From: Paenibacillus sp. cl123
GTDB taxonomy: Bacteria > Bacillota > Bacilli > Paenibacillales > NBRC-103111
Length of the DNA: 43,147 nt
NCBI RefSeq assembly: GCF_900101595.1
Contig: NZ_FMYY01000035.1
Coordinates: 1-43,147 of the forward strand
Reading direction: 5' to 3'
Below the pieces are notes generated by a model. The model did not search any database and was not told where the DNA came from. It was given only the letters and a program-made list of their open reading frames with translations. Positions 16,634 through 25,330 of this stretch are shown here, piece by piece (the first letter of the stretch is position 1; the number at the start of each line of letters is the position of its first letter). Made by a program: the position numbers and the translations under genes.

Positions 16634-19048
16634 ATGCTGCAAGGAAAAGCAAGATGGACCGTCGGCCAAGCGGAAGAATGCGAGGCCCAGGCCCAGGTGC
16701 TTGAGAAGGAATTAAACGTCTCTCCGTTGCTGTCGCGCTTGCTCGCGGTTCGGGGATTTACGGATGTCGGGCTTGCGGCTGAATTTTTACACGGAGGAAC
16801 GGATCAGGCACATGATCCGTTCCTTTTGGACGGCATGGAGCAGGCGGTGGCGCGCATCCGCCGGGCAATTGAAACTGACGAGAAAATCCGGATTTACGGC
16901 GATTATGATGCCGATGGCGTAAGCAGCACCTCGCTTATGGTCAGCTTGCTGGGTCAGCTTGGCTGCCGGTTCGACTATTATATTCCTCATCGTGTGCAGG
17001 AAGGCTATGGGCTGCATATCGGGGCCATCGACGCCGCCAAGGAACAAGGCGTAAGCCTGATCGTGACCGTCGACACAGGCATTAGCGCTGTGGAACAGAT
17101 AGCTTACGCCTCTTCGCTGGGCATTGATGTCGTAGTGACGGATCATCACGAGCCGCCTGAACAGCTTCCCGAAGCCTGCGCGCTCGTTAATCCGAAGAAG
17201 CCGAACTGCCCGTATCCGTTCAAGCATTTGGCCGGCGTAGGGGTTGCCTTCAAGCTGGCGCACGCGCTGCTGGGCCGCTGGCCGGATGAGCTGCTGGAAT
17301 ATGTGGCGATCGGCACGATCGCCGACCTGATGCATTTGTCGGGCGAGAACCGGGTCATGGTCAAGCGGGGAATCGAGCGGATGCGCGGCACGACGAACGC
17401 GGGTATCCGCGCGCTGCTGGAGGTAGCCGGCGTTGCCGTGAAGGAAGTCAATTCGACGCATATCGGGTTTGCCCTGGCGCCGAGAATTAATGCGAGCGGC
17501 CGGCTGCTGAGCGCGGATGCGGCTGTCAAGCTGCTGACGACGGACAATGAGCAGGAAGCCAACCAGCTGGCGGACAGCCTGGACGCGCTGAACAAGGAGC
17601 GTCAGCGGATTGTCGACGATATGACCCGGGAAGCCGCAGGCATGGCCGAGCAGCTGAAAGACGACAAGGGCGACCCGCCCCACGTTCTTGTGCTTGCGCA
17701 GGAGGATTGGAATGTAGGCGTTATCGGAATCGTAGCTTCCAAGATGGTAGAGCGGTATTATCGCCCGACGATTGTGCTTGGCATCGACAAGGAGACGGGC
17801 ATGGCCAAAGGCTCGGCACGGTCCATTCCGGGTTTTGACCTGTACCAGGCTTTGACGCATTGTCATGGGTTGCTCGATCATTTCGGCGGACATCAGATGG
17901 CTGCAGGGATGACGGTGGAGAGAGGCTCGCTGCCGGAGCTCGCGAAGCAGCTGAACGAGCTGGCCCGCCAGTGGCTCGGTCCCGAGGACTTGATCCCCAA
18001 GATTGAGGCCGATCTGATCTGTGCGGCGGAGGAGCTTACGCTCGAAAATATTCAACAGCTGGAACAGCTCGGGCCGTTCGGCATGGGCAATCCCGTCCCT
18101 CGTATCATGCTTACCGGCCTTAACCTCGGCGAGATGAGGACGATCGGCAAGGAGAGGAATCATCTGAAGCTGACGCTAACGGATCAAGGCGCGAGCATCG
18201 AGGCGATCGGCTTCGGCAAGGGGGCGCTCTCGGAGTGGATCTCTCCGTCGGCGAAAGTTGATGTGCTGGGCGAGTTGTCCGTCAACGAATGGAACGGAAT
18301 CCGCCGGCCCCAGCTGTTGATCCAGGACCTGCGTATTGGCGAGGTCCAGCTGTTCGACTGGCGCGGAGCGACCAAGCCCGAGCGCAGGGTTGCCGAGCTG
18401 CTGGATAAATGCAAGCGCAAGCCTCCGGGCGAAGCGGGCAGCAAGACGCCTCCCGCCATTGTCGTCTTCGGCCGTATACCGCCCCCCGCGCTAAGGCCCT
18501 TCGCAGCGGAGACGGCGATCTGGACAATGGACATTCATCTGGACATTCACCCGCATACGGAACAAGCTCGCTCGTCGGCGCTGTCCGAAGCGGAGGATAT
18601 TATCGTCTTCAACGTCCCGGACAAACTGGAGCAGATCGAGGCATTGTCCGAGCTGGCCCGCTCTGTAAGACGTTATTATGCCGTGTTTGGGGAAACGGAG
18701 AATGACCGCCAAGCCGGGATAATGCCGGGGCGGGATATGTTCAAGTCCGTCTACGGGGCCGTCGCCATGCTGGAGAAGACGGGCGAGGACGCTGCCGGCG
18801 CAGGCTTCTGTCAGACCGTAGCCAATCGCACCGGCTTATCGCCTTCCTTGGTCAGCTTTATGCTGGAGGTATTTGCCGAGCTGGGGATTGCCGCCAGGAC
18901 GCCCGGAGGAGGCTACAAGCTCGTCCCGGCCGCCGCGAAGCGCGAGCTGTCGACGTCCTCGCTGTATCAAGCCAGAATGAGGCGGCCGGAAGTTGAACAA
19001 ACTCTGCTGTACTCCTCGGCCAAGGAGCTATTGGAGCGATTCGCCTGA
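16634..19048 (+). CDS. recJ: Single-stranded-DNA-specific exonuclease RecJ
   Basis: RecJ is a 5'-3' single-strand DNA exonuclease in recombination and repair. The start ATG at 16634 has AAGGAGG 8 nt upstream and gives the usual opening MLQGKARWTV; the frame is open from 16598. The 804-residue protein shows DHH-family motifs: YGDYDADGVSSTSLM, VTVDTGISA, VVTDHHEPPE, APRINASGRL and the DHHA1 motif GGHQMAAGMTV. An OB-fold and a C-terminal extension follow, as in Firmicute RecJ. The recJ-apt order matches B. subtilis. Confidence 0.96.
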   Translation: MLQGKARWTVGQAEECEAQAQVLEKELNVSPLLSRLLAVRGFTDVGLAAEFLHGGTDQAHDPFLLDGMEQAVARIRRAIETDEKIRIYGDYDADGVSSTSLMVSLLGQLGCRFDYYIPHRVQEGYGLHIGAIDAAKEQGVSLIVTVDTGISAVEQIAYASSLGIDVVVTDHHEPPEQLPEACALVNPKKPNCPYPFKHLAGVGVAFKLAHALLGRWPDELLEYVAIGTIADLMHLSGENRVMVKRGIERMRGTTNAGIRALLEVAGVAVKEVNSTHIGFALAPRINASGRLLSADAAVKLLTTDNEQEANQLADSLDALNKERQRIVDDMTREAAGMAEQLKDDKGDPPHVLVLAQEDWNVGVIGIVASKMVERYYRPTIVLGIDKETGMAKGSARSIPGFDLYQALTHCHGLLDHFGGHQMAAGMTVERGSLPELAKQLNELARQWLGPEDLIPKIEADLICAAEELTLENIQQLEQLGPFGMGNPVPRIMLTGLNLGEMRTIGKERNHLKLTLTDQGASIEAIGFGKGALSEWISPSAKVDVLGELSVNEWNGIRRPQLLIQDLRIGEVQLFDWRGATKPERRVAELLDKCKRKPPGEAGSKTPPAIVVFGRIPPPALRPFAAETAIWTMDIHLDIHPHTEQARSSALSEAEDIIVFNVPDKLEQIEALSELARSVRRYYAVFGETENDRQAGIMPGRDMFKSVYGAVAMLEKTGEDAAGAGFCQTVANRTGLSPSLVSFMLEVFAELGIAARTPGGGYKLVPAAAKRELSTSSLYQARMRRPEVEQTLLYSSAKELLERFA

Positions 19049-19097
19049 GTTTGGCAGGCAACAATGGAAGGCAACTTAATTTGGAGGAGATTACTTC

Positions 19098-19610
19098 ATG
19101 GAGTACAAATCTTATATTCGGGAAATTGCCGATTTCCCTCAGCCCGGCATCAGCTTCAAAGATATTACCACCTTGTTGAAGGACGGCGAGGCGTACCGCG
19201 CGGTCATTGCCGATCTTGCGGAACGCTTGAAGGACAAGCATATCGATTGCATCGCCGGACCTGAAGCCCGCGGCTTTGTCATCGGGGCTCCACTGGCTGT
19301 GGCGCTTGGCGTGGGCTTTATTCCGATCCGGAAAAGCGGTAAGCTGCCTGGGGAAACCATCGAAGCTGACTACGCCCTGGAATACGGCAATGACAAGCTG
19401 GCCATGCACGCCGATGCGATCTCTCCGGGTCAGAAAGTGCTGATTGCCGACGATCTGCTCGCTACCGGAGGCACGATCGCCACTTCGATCAACCTGGTCA
19501 GGCAGCTCGGCGGCGAAGTCATTGGCGCAGCTTTTCTGATCGAGCTGGCGGAGTTAAACGGCCGGGATAAGCTGGACGGCGTCGAGGTGCTCTCTCTGGT
19601 GAAATATTAA
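19098..19610 (+). CDS. apt: Adenine phosphoribosyltransferase
   Basis: Apt salvages adenine to AMP using phosphoribosyl pyrophosphate. The 170-residue protein begins YKSYIREIADFPQPGISFKDIT and contains the PRPP-binding motif VLIADDLLATGGTIATS, plus IAGPEARGFVIGAPLA. Length is typical. GGAGGAG lies about 8 nt before the ATG. A long hairpin follows, so in contrast to B. subtilis transcription may not run directly into relA. Confidence 0.98.
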   Translation: MEYKSYIREIADFPQPGISFKDITTLLKDGEAYRAVIADLAERLKDKHIDCIAGPEARGFVIGAPLAVALGVGFIPIRKSGKLPGETIEADYALEYGNDKLAMHADAISPGQKVLIADDLLATGGTIATSINLVRQLGGEVIGAAFLIELAELNGRDKLDGVEVLSLVKY

Positions 19611-19643
19611 GCCTTTTGCTGCAAGCCCATCAAGGTTTTCAAC

Positions 19644-19685
19644 ACAAAGAACCGTTCGGCGCTAGGAAGCCTGACGGTTCTTTGT
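19644..19685. terminator. Bidirectional hairpin between apt and the coat-like gene
   Basis: ACAAAGAACCGT and ACGGTTCTTTGT form a perfect 12-bp stem. It lies between the convergent apt and coat-like genes and can end transcripts from both sides. Confidence 0.8.
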
Positions 19686-19710
19686 GCATTTCGCCTATCC
19701 CGGGAACTTC

Positions 19711-20343
19711 TTATCTGGACTTGCTTCTGCGGCATCCGCAGCTGCGTCTGCCCAGCGGACTTAGACCTCGGAGAGGCGAGAAGCCGCATCTTTTACAGCC
19801 TGGGCGCAAGCCTATGCGTCTGGGCGCACAGCCGCAGCCTCGATGTGCGCCTGTCGCGCCACCCGTCCTCCTTCTTGCCGTTCCGCTGCCTGTACCTGTA
19901 CCGGTTCGCCTCGTTGCCGCGCCGGTACGTCTCTTCGTCCGTGAGCCCGCTGGCTTCACGCAGCGGCAGATCCGCCTGCACCCTTTGGGATGACGGCGAT
20001 GCCGCGGCTTCGAACCGCCGCCGCCTGTCCCGCCTCTATGGCCGGGCGGCTCCGGCGGACAATCCTCCTCCGGCTGAACGACTGCAGGGAGCGGCAAGGT
20101 TTCCGGCAAGCCTGGCTGCTGCATAGGCCATAGGCCTTGTTCCCCGAAGGAGAGCATCTGCTCCCCGCTGCCTGAACGGTGGGCAAGCTGGCCGTTGCGC
20201 TGCGCATGGCCTGGCGAACGATGGGCAAGCGAGGAGGAGCGATGTCCTGTCTGTCCGCTTTGATGAGAGGCATGCTCGGATTCTCCCGTCAGGCTTGCCA
20301 CCCGCGGACGATTCACCTTAGTAAGCTTCTTGCTGCTAGCCAT
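19711..20343 (-). CDS. Putative Cys/Ser/Arg-rich spore coat protein
   Basis: A 210-residue protein with an AAAGGAG ribosome site 9 nt before its ATG. The N-terminal half is rich in Ser, His and Arg with AHRS-type repeats (TGHRSSSLAHRSPGHAQ, LAHRSGSGEQ). The middle is Pro/Gly-rich. The last 90 residues are strongly basic and hold about ten Cys in short clusters (GCRRICRC, GCGC, GCKRC, SCGC). I do not recognise a domain. The argument for a coat protein is its composition and its head-to-head position with cotH. In B. subtilis cotG, a Ser/Lys/Arg-repeat substrate of the CotH kinase, lies divergently beside cotH. A candidate sigma-K -10 box lies upstream at 20469-20477. The gene is likely real; the role is inferred. 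Confidence 0.6.
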   Translation of the reverse strand: MASSKKLTKVNRPRVASLTGESEHASHQSGQTGHRSSSLAHRSPGHAQRNGQLAHRSGSGEQMLSFGEQGLWPMQQPGLPETLPLPAVVQPEEDCPPEPPGHRGGTGGGGSKPRHRRHPKGCRRICRCVKPAGSRTKRRTGAATRRTGTGTGSGTARRRTGGATGAHRGCGCAPRRIGLRPGCKRCGFSPLRGLSPLGRRSCGCRRSKSR

Positions 20344-20749
20344 TGGATGTGCTCCTTTCCAGGGTCTGTGGCCAACTGCCTTCCGCGCCCTGAGGCTTCG
20401 TCAGCAAGCAGCGGCCTCCCCTGACTCCAAGCAGAAAGGTATCGGCTTCGCTCCAGGGGATCAACCCGTACTCTATGTATATGACCTCCTCGTCCCTGCG
20501 GTATGGTCAATCATCCAGCGGTGCGGCAACATCCGCGAACGACCAACTGCCCGCAGCGAGGCTGGGCAGCCTGGGGAGAAGCGGAGGGCTGCAGCCGTCG
20601 CCGATGGAGAATTCGCGCATAAGGTGGGAGTGGCGGAGATGGACCAAGCGCGGTGCTCGCCCGGAAGGCGGCCCTCATAGCACGATTGGCAGCCGTCATC
20701 CGATTGGCGGAGACCAAATCTTGCGAGAGGATGGAAGGGGCGGCGGGAC
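20344..20749. other. Intergenic region between divergent coat-like gene and cotH
   Basis: The stretch is 406 nt. Several overlapping short frames run through it on both strands. The best are a plus-strand frame of 101 codons (20475-20780), overlapping the cotH start by 31 nt, and minus-strand frames of 65 to 92 codons. None has both a good ribosome site and a recognisable protein. The plus frame has AGGGGAT about 11 nt before its ATG. The region probably carries promoters and leaders of both genes, including the sigma-K-like site below. Confidence 0.45.
20469..20477 (-). promoter_or_regulatory. Candidate sigma-K -10 box for the coat-like gene
   Basis: On the minus strand CATAGAGTA fits the sigma-K -10 consensus CATAnnnTA exactly. 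An AC pair lies 14 nt upstream, a little closer than the usual -35 spacing. The implied transcript would start near 20460 and have a leader of about 115 nt. Confidence 0.45.
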
Positions 20750-21814
20750 ATGGCACATATCCCGCAAAGACATATTGTGATCGTGGAAAGTCAGCTCAAC
20801 CAGTTGAAGCAAAATCTCTGGAGCGACCGGTTTGTCGCAGCCGAAATGAATGAGGGCGCTAAGCGGATGCCTATCCGGCTCCGTTATCGCGGAGGACACA
20901 CGCGCGCCTATCCCAAACGGTCTTTTGAAGTGCGGGCTGGAGCGCGAACCCGACATTTCAATGCGGAATACGAAGACCCGTCCTTGCTGCGGAACAGGCT
21001 CTCGCTCAGCTTCTTCGATCGCATCGGAGTGCCCAGCCCGAAAGCCCGGCATTGCCTGCTCGTGATGAACGGGGAGCCGCTGGGCGTTTATTTGGAGATC
21101 GAGGGGGTGAACCGGGCGTTTTTCCGCAGCAGAGGATTGAAGGCGAAGGCGCTGTTCTACGCGGTGGACGATCGCGCGAATTTCAGTTTGCGGACGGAGG
21201 CGGGCAGGCGGAAAACTTCTCTGCTGAGCGGGTACCAGCGCAAGCTTGGGACCGGAGCGGACAGCCGCAAGCTGGCCTTGTTTATCCGCCGCATCGGCGC
21301 CGCTCGCCCGGGGAAAGCCCGGAGCATCAGACAGCTGCTGGATACGGATAACTATATGCGCTGGCTGGCCGGAGCGGTGCTGACCGGCAATTACGACGGG
21401 TTCGTGCATAACTATGCGCTATACAGCGGCAGGACGAGGACAGGCGCCCGGGACAAGTACCGGATGATTCCGTGGGACTACGAAGGGAGCTGGGGGCGCA
21501 ACTGCTACGGCAAGCTGTGCGGCAGCGACCTTGTCCGCCTCGAGGGCTACAATGAGCTGACGGGCAAGCTGCTCGGCGTGCCGGAGCTTCGTGCGGCTTA
21601 CAAGCGCAGGCTTCGCAGCCTGCTGCGAACCGCCTTCACGACCGAACGGATCATGTCGGCGGCCCATGAGATGCACGACTCGATCCGGGAGCATGTCCGA
21701 CGCGATGCGAAGCGGAAATGGACCTTTGCCGAATTCGAAGGCGAACGGGATGTCATCCGCCGGTATGTGGAGGAACGCAGACGAATCGTGAAGGCGGCGC
21801 TGGAGCTCTGGTAG
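20750..21814 (+). CDS. cotH: Spore coat protein kinase CotH
   Basis: CotH is an atypical protein kinase that phosphorylates coat proteins (CotB and CotG in B. subtilis) and controls outer coat assembly. The 354-residue protein follows the family end to end: LRYRGGHTRAYPKRSFEVRAG, HFNAEYEDPSLLRNRLSLSFFDRIG, VYLEIEGVNRAFF, LFYAVDDRANFSL, and NYDGFVHNYALY (Asp216). Then comes MIPWDYEGSWGRNCYG (Asp243), the acidic pair expected at the active site. GGAAGGGG lies about 9 nt before the ATG. Its likely substrate is the Ser/Arg-rich protein encoded divergently. Together these two interrupt the apt-relA order of B. subtilis. Confidence 0.92.
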   Translation: MAHIPQRHIVIVESQLNQLKQNLWSDRFVAAEMNEGAKRMPIRLRYRGGHTRAYPKRSFEVRAGARTRHFNAEYEDPSLLRNRLSLSFFDRIGVPSPKARHCLLVMNGEPLGVYLEIEGVNRAFFRSRGLKAKALFYAVDDRANFSLRTEAGRRKTSLLSGYQRKLGTGADSRKLALFIRRIGAARPGKARSIRQLLDTDNYMRWLAGAVLTGNYDGFVHNYALYSGRTRTGARDKYRMIPWDYEGSWGRNCYGKLCGSDLVRLEGYNELTGKLLGVPELRAAYKRRLRSLLRTAFTTERIMSAAHEMHDSIREHVRRDAKRKWTFAEFEGERDVIRRYVEERRRIVKAALELW

Positions 21815-21908
21815 CGGGCTAAAGCGGGGGAGGGCGTTTCGCAAACGGCTGAGCGGAATGTCATCTGCCGCATATTTGCCGCAATATGTCGGTTTGTCCC
21901 GCAAATTC

Positions 21909-21938
21909 TTGACGCAGGGCATAGTTCAAGGGCATAAT
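21909..21938 (+). promoter_or_regulatory. Sigma-A promoter for relA
   Basis: TTGACG, an 18-nt spacer and CATAAT. It lies 36 nt before the proposed relA start, consistent with relA having its own promoter after the coat-gene insertion. Confidence 0.7.
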
Positions 21939-21973
21939 GGATTAAAATCGTTATTAAGGGAATGGATAGACCC

Positions 21974-24172
21974 ATGGGGATAGAGCAGCTTCTTGAGAAG
22001 GCATCCACATATATCAAAGAGCAGGATCTCGCGCGTATTCGGGAAGCCTATGAATTTGCCGATCAAGCCCATTATGGTCAGGTGCGCAAGTCTGGCGAAC
22101 CGTATATTCTGCATCCGCTCGCCGTAGCGGAGATTCTGGTCAATATGCAGATGGATACCATCAGTATCATCGCTGCGCTTCTGCACGATGTCGTGGAAGA
22201 TACGACGGTTTCGCTCGAGTCCGTACGGGACAAGTTCGGGGCGACCTGTGCGATGATTGTGGATGGCTTGACCAAGCTGGAGAAGATCAAATTCAAAAGC
22301 AAAGAAGAGCATCAGAACGAAAACTACCGCAAAATGTTCGTTGCTATGGCTCAAGATATACGCGTTATTTTGATCAAGCTCGCCGACCGGCTGCACAATA
22401 TGCGCACGCTGAAGCATCAATCCGAGGAGGCTCAGCGCCGGATTGCGGACGAAACGCTGGAGATTTTCTGTCCGATCGCTCACCGTCTCGGGATTTCGGC
22501 GATCAAGTGGGAGATGGAGGATATCGCTCTGCGCTATCTGAACCCGCAGCAGTATTACCGGATCGTCAATCTGATGCAGAAGAAGCGCACCGAGCGGGAG
22601 CAGTACATCAACGATGTCATTCATAACGTCCGCGACAAGCTGAGCGAGATGGGCATCGAGGGCGATATTTCAGGCAGGCCGAAGCATATTTACAGCATAT
22701 ATAAGAAAATGACCGCGCGCAGCAAGCAGTTTAATGAAATCTACGATCTGCTGGCGCTGCGGATTATCGTGGACAATATCCGGGATTGCTATGCCACGCT
22801 GGGCATCATCCACACGTTGTGGAAGCCGATGCCGGGCCGGTTCAAAGATTATATAGCCATGCCGAAGCCGAATATGTACCAGTCGCTGCATACGACCGTG
22901 ATCGGGCCGAAGGGCGAGCCGCTAGAGGTGCAGATCCGTACATTTGAGATGCATCGCACGTCGGAATACGGGGTTGCCGCGCATTGGGCTTATAAAGACG
23001 GCACGAATGTCCCGTCCGGCAGCTACGAGGACAAGATGCAGTTCATCCGGGAAATTCTCGAGCTGCAGAATGAAGCTGAGGATGCCTCCGAATTTGTCGA
23101 GTCGCTGAAGATGGACTTCTTCTCCGATCTTGTATTTGTGTTTACGCCCAAGGGCGAAGTGATCGAACTCCCGGCCGGGTCGGTGCCGCTTGATTTTGCA
23201 TACCGTATCCATACGGAGGTCGGCAACCGGACGATCGGGGCGAAGATTAACGGACGTATCGTTCCGCTGGATTACAAGCTGAGCACCGGAGATATCGTCG
23301 AAATTTTGACGTCCAAGCATTCCTACGGCCCTAGCCAGGACTGGGTCAAGATTGCCCAGTCGTCGCACGCGCGGACGAAGATCAGGCAGTGGTTCAAGAA
23401 AGAACGCCGTGAAGAGAACGTCGTCAAGGGCCATGAAATGATCGAACGCGAGCTGAAGCGCCTCGGGTACGAGCCTTCCCAGATGATGAAGGACGACGAG
23501 ATGATGGAGGTCGCCAAGAAGTTCAACTTCAATGAAGTGGAGGACATGCTGTCCGCCGTCGGCTTCTCGGGCATTACGGCTGCGCAGATCGTGACCAGAC
23601 TTACGGAGAAGGTGCGGAAGGAAGCGGAGGAAGCACAGCAGCAGGCGATGCAGCTGACTTCCGAGGTGAAGGAGATGAAGGCTCCTTCGATCGACAAGGA
23701 ACGCAAGGGACGGCCGACGAACGGCGTACGGGTCAAAGGAGTCGACAACCTGCTCGTCCGGTTCGCCCGCTGCTGCAACCCTGTGCCGGGCGACGCCATC
23801 ATCGGCTATATAACCCGTGGACGCGGAGTTTCCGTGCACCGGGCCGATTGTACGAATATCCCTTCGCCGGAGTGCAGTGATGAAGGCAACCGCGTCATTG
23901 ATGTGGAATGGGCTGAACAGGTCGAAGCCAACTACAATGTCGAGATTGAGATTACAGGCCATGACCGCAGGGGACTGTTGAATGAAGTGCTGCAGGCCGT
24001 TTCGGAAACGAAAACGGTGCTGTCGGCGGTATCCGGCCGCTCGGACAAGAACAAGATGGCGATGATTCATATGACGATTCTTATCCGCAATATCGATCAT
24101 CTGCATGCCGTCGTGGAGAAGATCAAGCGGGTGAAGGACGTTTATTCCGTTCAGCGGATTATGCAGGCATAA
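21974..24172 (+). CDS. relA: Bifunctional (p)ppGpp synthetase/hydrolase RelA (Rel)
   Basis: Rel makes and degrades the alarmone (p)ppGpp in the stringent response on the ribosome. The 732-residue protein has the HD hydrolase domain (HYGQVRKSGEPYILHP, LLHDVVEDTTVS), the synthetase domain (ISGRPKHIYSIYKKM, EIYDLLALRIIVDN, YQSLHTTVIGPKGEPLEVQIRT), a TGS domain (FVFTPKGEVIELPAGS), a zinc-finger-type region with FARCCNPVPGDAIIGY, and a C-terminal ACT domain (DRRGLLNEVLQAVSETKT). A start at 21962 is also possible but its ribosome site would touch the start codon. Dtd follows. Confidence 0.97.
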   Translation: MGIEQLLEKASTYIKEQDLARIREAYEFADQAHYGQVRKSGEPYILHPLAVAEILVNMQMDTISIIAALLHDVVEDTTVSLESVRDKFGATCAMIVDGLTKLEKIKFKSKEEHQNENYRKMFVAMAQDIRVILIKLADRLHNMRTLKHQSEEAQRRIADETLEIFCPIAHRLGISAIKWEMEDIALRYLNPQQYYRIVNLMQKKRTEREQYINDVIHNVRDKLSEMGIEGDISGRPKHIYSIYKKMTARSKQFNEIYDLLALRIIVDNIRDCYATLGIIHTLWKPMPGRFKDYIAMPKPNMYQSLHTTVIGPKGEPLEVQIRTFEMHRTSEYGVAAHWAYKDGTNVPSGSYEDKMQFIREILELQNEAEDASEFVESLKMDFFSDLVFVFTPKGEVIELPAGSVPLDFAYRIHTEVGNRTIGAKINGRIVPLDYKLSTGDIVEILTSKHSYGPSQDWVKIAQSSHARTKIRQWFKKERREENVVKGHEMIERELKRLGYEPSQMMKDDEMMEVAKKFNFNEVEDMLSAVGFSGITAAQIVTRLTEKVRKEAEEAQQQAMQLTSEVKEMKAPSIDKERKGRPTNGVRVKGVDNLLVRFARCCNPVPGDAIIGYITRGRGVSVHRADCTNIPSPECSDEGNRVIDVEWAEQVEANYNVEIEITGHDRRGLLNEVLQAVSETKTVLSAVSGRSDKNKMAMIHMTILIRNIDHLHAVVEKIKRVKDVYSVQRIMQA

Positions 24173-24269
24173 AAGTCCGGCGAACGAGAGGCCGGAGAGC
24201 CGACGGAGAATGGCAGCAGCGAGTGAATCCCCCGATCCGACGCAGGCTGGGTGTTATTCGCCGGACTTT
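24172..24269 (+). other. Long inverted repeat between relA and dtd
   Basis: AAAGTCCGGCGAA at the relA end pairs perfectly with TTCGCCGGACTTT (13 bp) about 72 nt later. The enclosed segment is GC-rich with shorter complementary pieces (AGCC/GGCT, GGCCGG). No T-run follows. It may be a terminator, a mRNA-stability element or a structured leader of dtd. I cannot match it to a known riboswitch class. Confidence 0.5.
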
Positions 24270-24311
24270 ACGAACCGAGATTAAGTTGTGAGAAACGAGG
24301 AATGACATCCA

Positions 24312-24761
24312 GTGAAAGTCGTATTGCAGCGCAGCAAGGCAGCCAGTGTCAGCGTAAACGGCGATATCGTGGGCAGCATCCGCTCCGGACTTGTGCTGCT
24401 CGTAGGCGTGGCGGAGGGAGATGCGGAGCAGGATGCCCGCTACTTGGCGGAGAAAGTGGCCGGCTTGCGCATCTTCGAGGACGAAGGCGGGAAGATGAAT
24501 CTGTCGGTGCTGGATACAGGCGGACAGATTTTATCCGTCTCCCAGTTCACCTTATATGGCGACTGCAGGAAGGGCAAGAGGCCGAACTTCATGGCCGCTG
24601 CCCGCCCCGAAACGGCGGAGCCTTTGTATGAACGGTTCAATGAGCTTCTGCGTGCGCAGGGTCTGCATGTGGAGACGGGCCGCTTCGGCGAAATGATGGA
24701 TGTGGCGCTCGTGAACGACGGCCCCGTGACGCTGATCCTCGAGAGTCAGGGCCGTGGGTAA
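24312..24761 (+). CDS. dtd: D-aminoacyl-tRNA deacylase
   Basis: Dtd hydrolyses D-aminoacyl-tRNAs, recycling tRNA mischarged with D-amino acids. The 149-residue protein starts with GTG (MKVVLQRSKAASVSVNG) and contains the two family signatures, SQFTLYGDCRKGKRPNF and the cross-subunit NDGPVTLILE. CGAGGAA lies about 10 nt upstream. relA-dtd adjacency matches B. subtilis. Confidence 0.97.
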   Translation: MKVVLQRSKAASVSVNGDIVGSIRSGLVLLVGVAEGDAEQDARYLAEKVAGLRIFEDEGGKMNLSVLDTGGQILSVSQFTLYGDCRKGKRPNFMAAARPETAEPLYERFNELLRAQGLHVETGRFGEMMDVALVNDGPVTLILESQGRG

Positions 24762-24868
24762 CGCGACGCGGCGGATGCCTGACCGGGTGTAAATCGGGGC
24801 GCTTTGGGGAATCCTATCGGATGTAGGCATTCTTGGCCGAAATCTGACAGGCAAGGGAGAATCAAGCG

Positions 24869-25045
24869 ATGTTCCGATCCCCCAAAGAGCAGATTGCGCT
24901 TATGCCGGAGCTGTACCTGGCTCTCGGACATGTAGAGGAGGCCGCGGCGCTGATCTCGGCAGAGAGAGGTGCCGGCTCGTGGAGCGCCGGGCATTCGTCC
25001 CCGCAGGAGCAGTTGAAGCGGACGCCGCGCAAATCATACCGCTAA
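24869..25045 (+). CDS. Small uncharacterised protein (58 residues)
   Basis: A 58-codon frame begins ATG TTC CGA and is read as MFRSPKEQIALMPELYLALG, followed by HVEEAAALISAERG and a basic end (LKRTPRKSYR). AAGGGAG lies 9 nt upstream of the ATG and a strong terminator starts 4 nt after the stop; both support a real gene. No membrane segment or known motif is visible. It probably forms part of the relA-dtd transcript. Confidence 0.6.
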   Translation: MFRSPKEQIALMPELYLALGHVEEAAALISAERGAGSWSAGHSSPQEQLKRTPRKSYR

Positions 25046-25048
25046 GCG

Positions 25049-25097
25049 AAACGGACCGTTACTTGCCGCAGGAGCCGGCAGAAGTGACGGTCCGTTT
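25049..25097 (+). terminator. Long hairpin terminator after the small gene
   Basis: AAACGGACCGTTACTT pairs with AAGTGACGGTCCGTTT (16 bp, one G-T wobble), with an inner TGCCG/CGGCA stem. It ends in TTT and closes the relA-dtd region. Confidence 0.8.
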
Positions 25098-25330
25098 CTC
25101 GGCTTAGGCAAAGCGAGAATAACCGCATTGGAGGCCGTCAAGGGAAGAAACGGAGGGATTAACGCCGGGGAATGGGCCCATTTGGCCTAATATTGTCGTA
25201 TTTCCGCAAAATCTGCAACTTTGAGGGCTTTTGAATCGTATAAATAGGTTAGGAGTCCATGGGCGGCACAGTTTCAAGGAAATTGCCGCGGTGGATTCGT
25301 TGTACTTATTCCTGATACAAGAGGTGTGAC

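Noticed and set aside
16787..18163. 458-codon minus-strand frame inside recJ
   Set aside because: Antisense to a clearly conserved recJ; the long frame comes from GC-rich codon use and the translation is not protein-like.
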